Shown in pieces: positions 3,783 through 6,946 of a stretch of 6,946 nucleotides of DNA. The first letter of the stretch is position 1, and each line of letters begins with the position of its first letter. The translations under genes and the position numbers were made by a program. The stretch lies in NCBI GenBank assembly GCA_003343995.1, contig QAKE01000070.1, positions 1-6,946 on the forward strand, in the 5' to 3' direction. The DNA comes from Bacillota bacterium (GTDB lineage Bacteria > Bacillota > Clostridia > Christensenellales > Borkfalkiaceae). The notes under the pieces are model-generated. The model saw nothing but the letters and a program-made list of their open reading frames with translations, made no database searches and had not been told where the DNA came from.

Positions 3783-6279
3783 AAACAGAACCCGTAATCT
3801 TTTGCTTGTTTTGGCTGTCGTATTTGCGGCGGCGCTCGTCGGCGCGGTTGCGCTTTGGAATAATCCCAAAAACGTTTCCGCCGAAAGTGCGGTGGCGGAA
3901 GTTACCGGACAGAAAGATAGTGTGGAAGGCGCGGTTACGCTGACTTCCTTTACGATGAAAGAGGGTGCGGAAGTGCGCAAAAGCGGCGTTGTCGGTTTGC
4001 GTTTCACCGCAAACGTAACGTCGGCGGATTTGGCTGAACTGCCGAAAAATGCCGAATTCGGAATGCTGTTGCTCCCCGAAGAATATCTCGGCGCGGCGGA
4101 ACTTACGCCCGAAACGGCAAATGTGCTCAAAGTTCCCGCGGTTCGTTGGTATGCGGTAGACGGCGATAATTATTCTTATACCGCCGTTTTGGTCGGTAAA
4201 GGCGGCGCTGCGCTGGAAGAAGCTTTCTACGGCGTGAATATCGTTGCCCGTGCGTACGTCTCTTATGTGGATGCAAGCAATACAACGCACGTAAATTATG
4301 CGGCGAACGAACAAACGCGTTCTGCGGCATATGTTGCCAGCGCTGCGTTGGCGAATGACGAAAGCGACGAAGAAGGCGTGCTTGCGAATATCGCGGGTAC
4401 GGCTGCGAAAGACTTCGCTTGCACGGAAACGGATATTTCCGTAAAGGCGGGCAAGAGCGTGAAACCCGTATTTACTGGCGATAACGATCTTGTGATCAAG
4501 TACGAAACGGCGAACGCGGAAATCGCGGTTGTGGAAAACGGCGAAATTAAGGGCGTTGCCGAGGGTACGACGAAAATTACCGCGTCTATCGGCACGGCGA
4601 AAGTGGAGTTTAACGTAACGGTTAATCCCGCAACGGTTATCGAATCCGATAAAACGGCATACGATTTGATTTTCAATTCCGAAACGGAAAAGAGCGCGGC
4701 GCTCGTTGTAAAATGCGACGGTGCTCCGATTGCGAACGATCAGATCGAATGGACGAGCAGTGCGCCCGAAGTGGTCAGCGTTGCAGACGGCACGGTAACG
4801 GCGCTTGCCTCGGGTTCTGCCACCGTCACGGCGAAATACGACGGCGCAACCCTCGATTTCACAATAACCGCTTGGCAGGGGATTTATTCGACGGAAGAGT
4901 TTAATTCCTTATATGTTTTAGGAGAAAACATGACGGGGAATTATAAATTGATGGCTGATATATCTCGTCCGTATGTTCATGATATCAATGAAATGCTGAT
5001 TGGCAATTTGCTGGCAAATAATTTGACGGGTGTTTTCGATGGTAACAATCATACGATTTACGATGTTGAAACCAGATTGTTTAACGGCGTTAAGGGTGGA
5101 GAAGTTCGTAATTTGAACGTAGTCACTAAAAAGATGAGCATTTGGGGCGGAATATTCGGTTATGAATTAAACGACAATGCTGTCGTCGATAATGTTACCG
5201 CACATATTACTTTCGGATATTCGCTTACTTGTAATAATTCTTCGCAGTGGGGAACTGTCGGCGCCAGCGGATTTGCATATACTGCAAAGAATTCTACGAT
5301 AAAGAATTCTAACATTTATATAATAATTCCCGAAGATTTGCAATTAAAGGCTTGGGACGCAGATACGGCTCCTAACTGGGCAGTTGATAAAGGTTTGTAT
5401 GCAATAGCCTACGGCGTAGAAGATTCGCTGAAGATAGAAAACACCAACGCTTACTATAAGAGCTACTATGCTGGTGCTAAAATGTTGTTTGCCGGCGGTT
5501 TTGAAATCGCTGTTCAGGCATGGGATGGTTTTGTCGAAGTTTCTACAGTGGACGACTTAAGCCTTTATGGTAATGCAGGTTTGAATGTTAAACTGATGAA
5601 TGATTTAACCGTTGAATTTGCAGGGGAGAGTATCGGAACGGGCAGTCTTCCAAGTGGGGAAACTCTTCATTACGTAAATGCAAATGTAATCGAAGTGCTT
5701 AATTCGGTTATTGACGGAAACGATCATACTATCACGATAAATGCCTATCATAAGATTCAGAACAACTATTCAGATCCGAAAATATTGGCTACAACGCATC
5801 AAAACCTTGTCAAAGAAATCGGTGTAACTGGAGTTTTGAAAAATACAAAAATTATTTATAATTTGTATTTTATAAACGGCGTACAAAACGCTTATAACGC
5901 GTCTATGCTTACCAGCACAAATAAGGGAACAATGCAAAATCTTGATGTAACTTTTAATTTTGTTGATAATAGCGCATTAAATTGTTGGTTTAACGAAAAT
6001 TCGGGTTATTTAAGTTGGGATGGAACCGGTACGTATTTAGATATGACGATTAGATTGACAGGTAGCCACTTATTTTTGCGTAGTGCAGAACAGCCTGATG
6101 GCGAATATGGCCGTTGCGGTATTGTAAATGCTAACGGCGATGCTGCGACTGTAACGAATATGACGATTTACGGTGTGGAGGCTGCTCAACCGATTGGTTT
6201 GCTCGCTCCTACGTGGAGGGGTATTGTAAATGGCATCAATGCGACGGGATTGACTGCAATCAAAGATATTCCGGCGTAA
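3775..6279 (+). CDS. Large secreted modular protein: signal peptide, Big_2 Ig-like domains, duplicated beta-helix-like C-terminus
   Basis: This is an 834-aa extracellular protein. ATG 3775 is chosen over the in-frame ATG 3685 because GGAGG (3762-3766) lies 8 nt upstream and the signal peptide then begins at once. Residues 1-37 are that signal (MVKNRTRN, a hydrophobic stretch 9-27, likely cleavage near VSA). Residues about 53-195 form an unassigned domain (GLRFTANV at 74-81, ARAYVSYVD at 159-167). Two bacterial Ig-like group 2 domains follow at about 213-285 and 288-367, with signatures such as GVAEGTTKITA and WTSSAPEVVSV. Residues 366-834 hold two related modules of about 215-225 residues, each starting AWxG and carrying a KLMxD segment then DGNxHTI, like GLUG/right-handed beta-helix proteins. 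There is no LPXTG, dockerin, C-terminal helix or catalytic motif I can name, so attachment is unclear. Coding DNA turns AT-rich from about 4880. Confidence 0.9.
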   Translation: MVKNRTRNLLLVLAVVFAAALVGAVALWNNPKNVSAESAVAEVTGQKDSVEGAVTLTSFTMKEGAEVRKSGVVGLRFTANVTSADLAELPKNAEFGMLLLPEEYLGAAELTPETANVLKVPAVRWYAVDGDNYSYTAVLVGKGGAALEEAFYGVNIVARAYVSYVDASNTTHVNYAANEQTRSAAYVASAALANDESDEEGVLANIAGTAAKDFACTETDISVKAGKSVKPVFTGDNDLVIKYETANAEIAVVENGEIKGVAEGTTKITASIGTAKVEFNVTVNPATVIESDKTAYDLIFNSETEKSAALVVKCDGAPIANDQIEWTSSAPEVVSVADGTVTALASGSATVTAKYDGATLDFTITAWQGIYSTEEFNSLYVLGENMTGNYKLMADISRPYVHDINEMLIGNLLANNLTGVFDGNNHTIYDVETRLFNGVKGGEVRNLNVVTKKMSIWGGIFGYELNDNAVVDNVTAHITFGYSLTCNNSSQWGTVGASGFAYTAKNSTIKNSNIYIIIPEDLQLKAWDADTAPNWAVDKGLYAIAYGVEDSLKIENTNAYYKSYYAGAKMLFAGGFEIAVQAWDGFVEVSTVDDLSLYGNAGLNVKLMNDLTVEFAGESIGTGSLPSGETLHYVNANVIEVLNSVIDGNDHTITINAYHKIQNNYSDPKILATTHQNLVKEIGVTGVLKNTKIIYNLYFINGVQNAYNASMLTSTNKGTMQNLDVTFNFVDNSALNCWFNENSGYLSWDGTGTYLDMTIRLTGSHLFLRSAEQPDGEYGRCGIVNANGDAATVTNMTIYGVEAAQPIGLLAPTWRGIVNGINATGLTAIKDIPA

Positions 6280-6297
6280 TCGCCTAATCCATTCAAA

Positions 6298-6375
6298 AAC
6301 AAAAAAGAGAAACGAAAAGCGCAGTTCCCATAGGGATAAAAAACCAAATTTTTAAAGAATTGCACTTTCAAACGA
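6298..6375. repeat. Diverged direct repeat, copy 1
   Basis: It shares with 6591-6671 an ordered series of blocks: AACAAAAAAGA, AAGCG-AGTT, ATAGGGA, AAATT, AGAATTGC and CTTTCAAACGA. The AAGCG-AGTT block can pair with AATTGC-CTT near the other end, so each copy can fold into a long-looped hairpin. It begins 19 nt after the big gene stop and ends just before a terminator. Confidence 0.65.
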
Positions 6376-6379
6376 AGAT

Positions 6380-6416
6380 AAACAAAAATGCAGGATATAT
6401 TCCTGCATTTTTGTTT
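6380..6416 (+). terminator. Intrinsic terminator of the 52-aa/834-aa operon
   Basis: Arms 6380-6395 and 6401-6416 are perfect 16-base complements (AAACAAAAATGCAGGA) around TATAT, with the right arm ending TTTTTGTTT. The A-rich left and T-rich right arms suit both directions. It lies 101 nt after the stop codon. Confidence 0.88.
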
Positions 6417-6512
6417 CCTTAATTATTGATATTAAGCACATATTGTGATTCACTAAATGAGTTATTTCTTTTTAATACATGAGAATGAATGCCTATCAGC
6501 AACAATAATTTT

Positions 6513-6547
6513 AATATCCGTTTAATCGTTTTCGGAATACGGATATT
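6513..6547. repeat. Inverted repeat AATATCCGT-N17-ACGGATATT
   Basis: The arms are perfect 9-bp complements around a 17-nt loop in otherwise featureless AT-rich sequence. No promoter or T-run is attached on either strand, so no role is assigned. Confidence 0.55.
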
Positions 6548-6562
6548 CTTTGCTTGTAAAAA

Positions 6563-6580
6563 ACGTATCAATTTATACGT
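6563..6580. repeat. Inverted repeat ACGTAT-N6-ATACGT
   Basis: The 6-bp arms are perfect, and the left arm with its flank reads ACGTATCA, the same 8-mer as the left arm of the dyad at 6870-6890. The two may be bound by one regulator, or be remnants of one element. Confidence 0.5.
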
Positions 6581-6590
6581 AAAAAACACG

Positions 6591-6671
6591 AACAAAAAAG
6601 AAACTACCGCATAAGCGGAGTTGTTATAGGGAATTATTAAAACTAAATTATAGAATTGCGCTTTCAAACGA
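6591..6671. repeat. Diverged direct repeat, copy 2
   Basis: This matches 6298-6375 in the same block order. Relative to copy 1 it has an insertion of about 6 bases making a CCGC-ATAA-GCGG hairpin with AACT/AGTT flanks (6603-6622). Like copy 1 it is followed by a terminator-type hairpin, here 30 nt further on. Confidence 0.65.
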
Positions 6672-6700
6672 TAACAAAAGGCTTTCAGAGATTTTGAAGT

Positions 6701-6726
6701 GCGCCCCCAAACAACGGGGGCGTTTT
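6701..6726 (+). terminator. GC-rich intrinsic terminator
   Basis: CGCCCCC (6702-6708) and GGGGGCG (6716-6722) form a perfect 7-bp GC stem with an AAACAAC loop, followed by TTTTCT. No intact gene lies directly upstream, so it either backs up the terminator at 6380 or belonged to a lost gene. Confidence 0.75.
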
Positions 6727-6828
6727 CTATATATGGTGCGAAAAGACATAGAAAATGAGTAAAAAGAAACGAATTGTGGGTAAACTTTTGAATTTTTGTA
6801 ATTTCACACGAAGTTAGGACATACAGGC

Positions 6829-6857
6829 TTGATTTTTTGAGAAATTTATGGTAAAAT
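6829..6857 (+). promoter_or_regulatory. Promoter of the gene starting beyond the window
   Basis: A -35 TTGATT (6829-6834) and -10 TAAAAT (6852-6857) are 17 bp apart, with an extended -10 TGG at 6849-6851. Initiation near 6864 would give a leader of about 90 nt ending in the ribosome binding site at the window edge. Confidence 0.7.
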
Positions 6858-6869
6858 AAGAAAGACAAA

Positions 6870-6890
6870 ACGTATCATATATTGATACGT
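6870..6890. promoter_or_regulatory. Operator-like dyad ACGTATCA-N5-TGATACGT
   Basis: Perfect 8-bp arms (6870-6877, 6883-6890) around TATAT lie at about +6 to +26 of the promoter at 6829. No T-run follows, which favours a protein-binding site or a 5'-end-protecting RNA hairpin over a terminator. Confidence 0.6.
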
Positions 6891-6937
6891 GGAACTTTTA
6901 ACGCCGAATAACCTGCAAAAAAATGCGAAATACAGGC

Positions 6938-6946
6938 AAAAGGAGT
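6938..6946 (+). promoter_or_regulatory. Ribosome binding site of the next gene
   Basis: AAAAGGAGT ends the window and matches the Shine-Dalgarno well. With the promoter and dyad upstream it implies a plus-strand gene starting within about 10 nt past the edge. Confidence 0.75.

Larger units (their letters stand above)
6417..6590. other. AT-rich stretch without a supported gene
   Basis: There is no plus-strand ORF with a ribosome binding site. A minus-strand frame is open here but runs on through the repeat, a terminator and a promoter to a TTG without a Shine-Dalgarno, so I do not call it; a decayed gene fragment remains possible. Two dyads are present: AATATCCGT/ACGGATATT (6513-6521 with 6539-6547) and ACGTAT/ATACGT (6563-6568 with 6575-6580). 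Confidence 0.6.

Noticed and set aside
3663..4330. Long minus-strand open frames antisense to the N-terminal half of the secreted protein
   Set aside because: They are shadows caused by the GC-rich, stop-poor codon use of the real gene. They have Ser/Thr- or Arg-rich composition and no ribosome binding sites.
6186..6371. Minus-strand 61-codon frame over the end of the large gene
   Set aside because: It overlaps the certain coding region antisense and starts at a TTG without a ribosome binding site. Only its part inside repeat copy 1 is of interest.
6298..6680. The paired repeats as integron attC sites
   Set aside because: I found no RYYYAAC/GTTRRRY core pairs in the expected places, no integrase gene, and no promoterless cassette ORF between the copies.
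6419..6868. Minus-strand 149-codon open frame in the 3' intergenic region
   Set aside because: It begins at a TTG with no ribosome binding site, runs through a promoter, a GC-rich terminator and the repeat copy, and has low-complexity Phe/Leu/Lys-rich composition. A decayed fragment cannot be excluded, but a working gene is not supported.

Overview
The window looks like a stretch of chromosome from a Gram-positive, Clostridia-type Firmicute. The signs are strong AGGAGG-type ribosome binding sites, consensus sigma-A promoters, many intrinsic terminators, a MalF/MalG-type sugar permease pair, and a large secreted protein with bacterial Ig-like (Big_2) domains. An uncultured gut lineage (Christensenellales-like) is my guess from protein style only. 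There are no rRNA, tRNA, CRISPR or intact mobile-element genes.

Layout: (1) 1-1463 is the end of a sugar ABC-transporter operon: the 3' part of one permease, then a complete second permease, closed by a 15-bp-stem hairpin. (2) 1559-2392 is a secreted NodB-fold polysaccharide deacetylase. It converges on a 127-aa unrecognised protein on the minus strand (2441-2824) whose intrinsic terminator lies at the deacetylase stop codon. (3) A divergent intergenic region holds a perfect 7-bp dyad (TTGTAAT-N8-ATTACAA) across the -35 region of a small 66-aa gene (2933-3133), which is closed by two tandem terminators. (4) 3223-3623 is a long non-coding stretch with a perfect TTGACA-17-TATAAT extended -10 promoter and a roughly 277-nt structured leader containing a 22-bp terminator-like palindrome. 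(5) The leader feeds a two-gene unit: a 52-aa ORF with a full AGGAGG ribosome binding site (3624-3782), overlapping by 8 nt an 834-aa secreted modular protein (3775-6279). (6) 6280-6946 has no convincing gene. It holds a terminator, two diverged copies of a roughly 80-bp repeat, several dyads, a second terminator, and the promoter, dyad and ribosome binding site of a gene that starts just beyond the window.

The most interesting unit is 3312-6279. A consensus promoter and possible attenuator precede a tiny acidic protein that is translationally coupled to a secreted protein. The first 368 or so residues of that protein are encoded by GC-rich DNA, and the rest by clearly AT-richer DNA, with the change exactly at a domain boundary. 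This suggests a conserved export and Ig-like stalk joined to an acquired or exchangeable, internally duplicated C-terminal passenger. No function beyond surface or extracellular location can be claimed from sequence alone.
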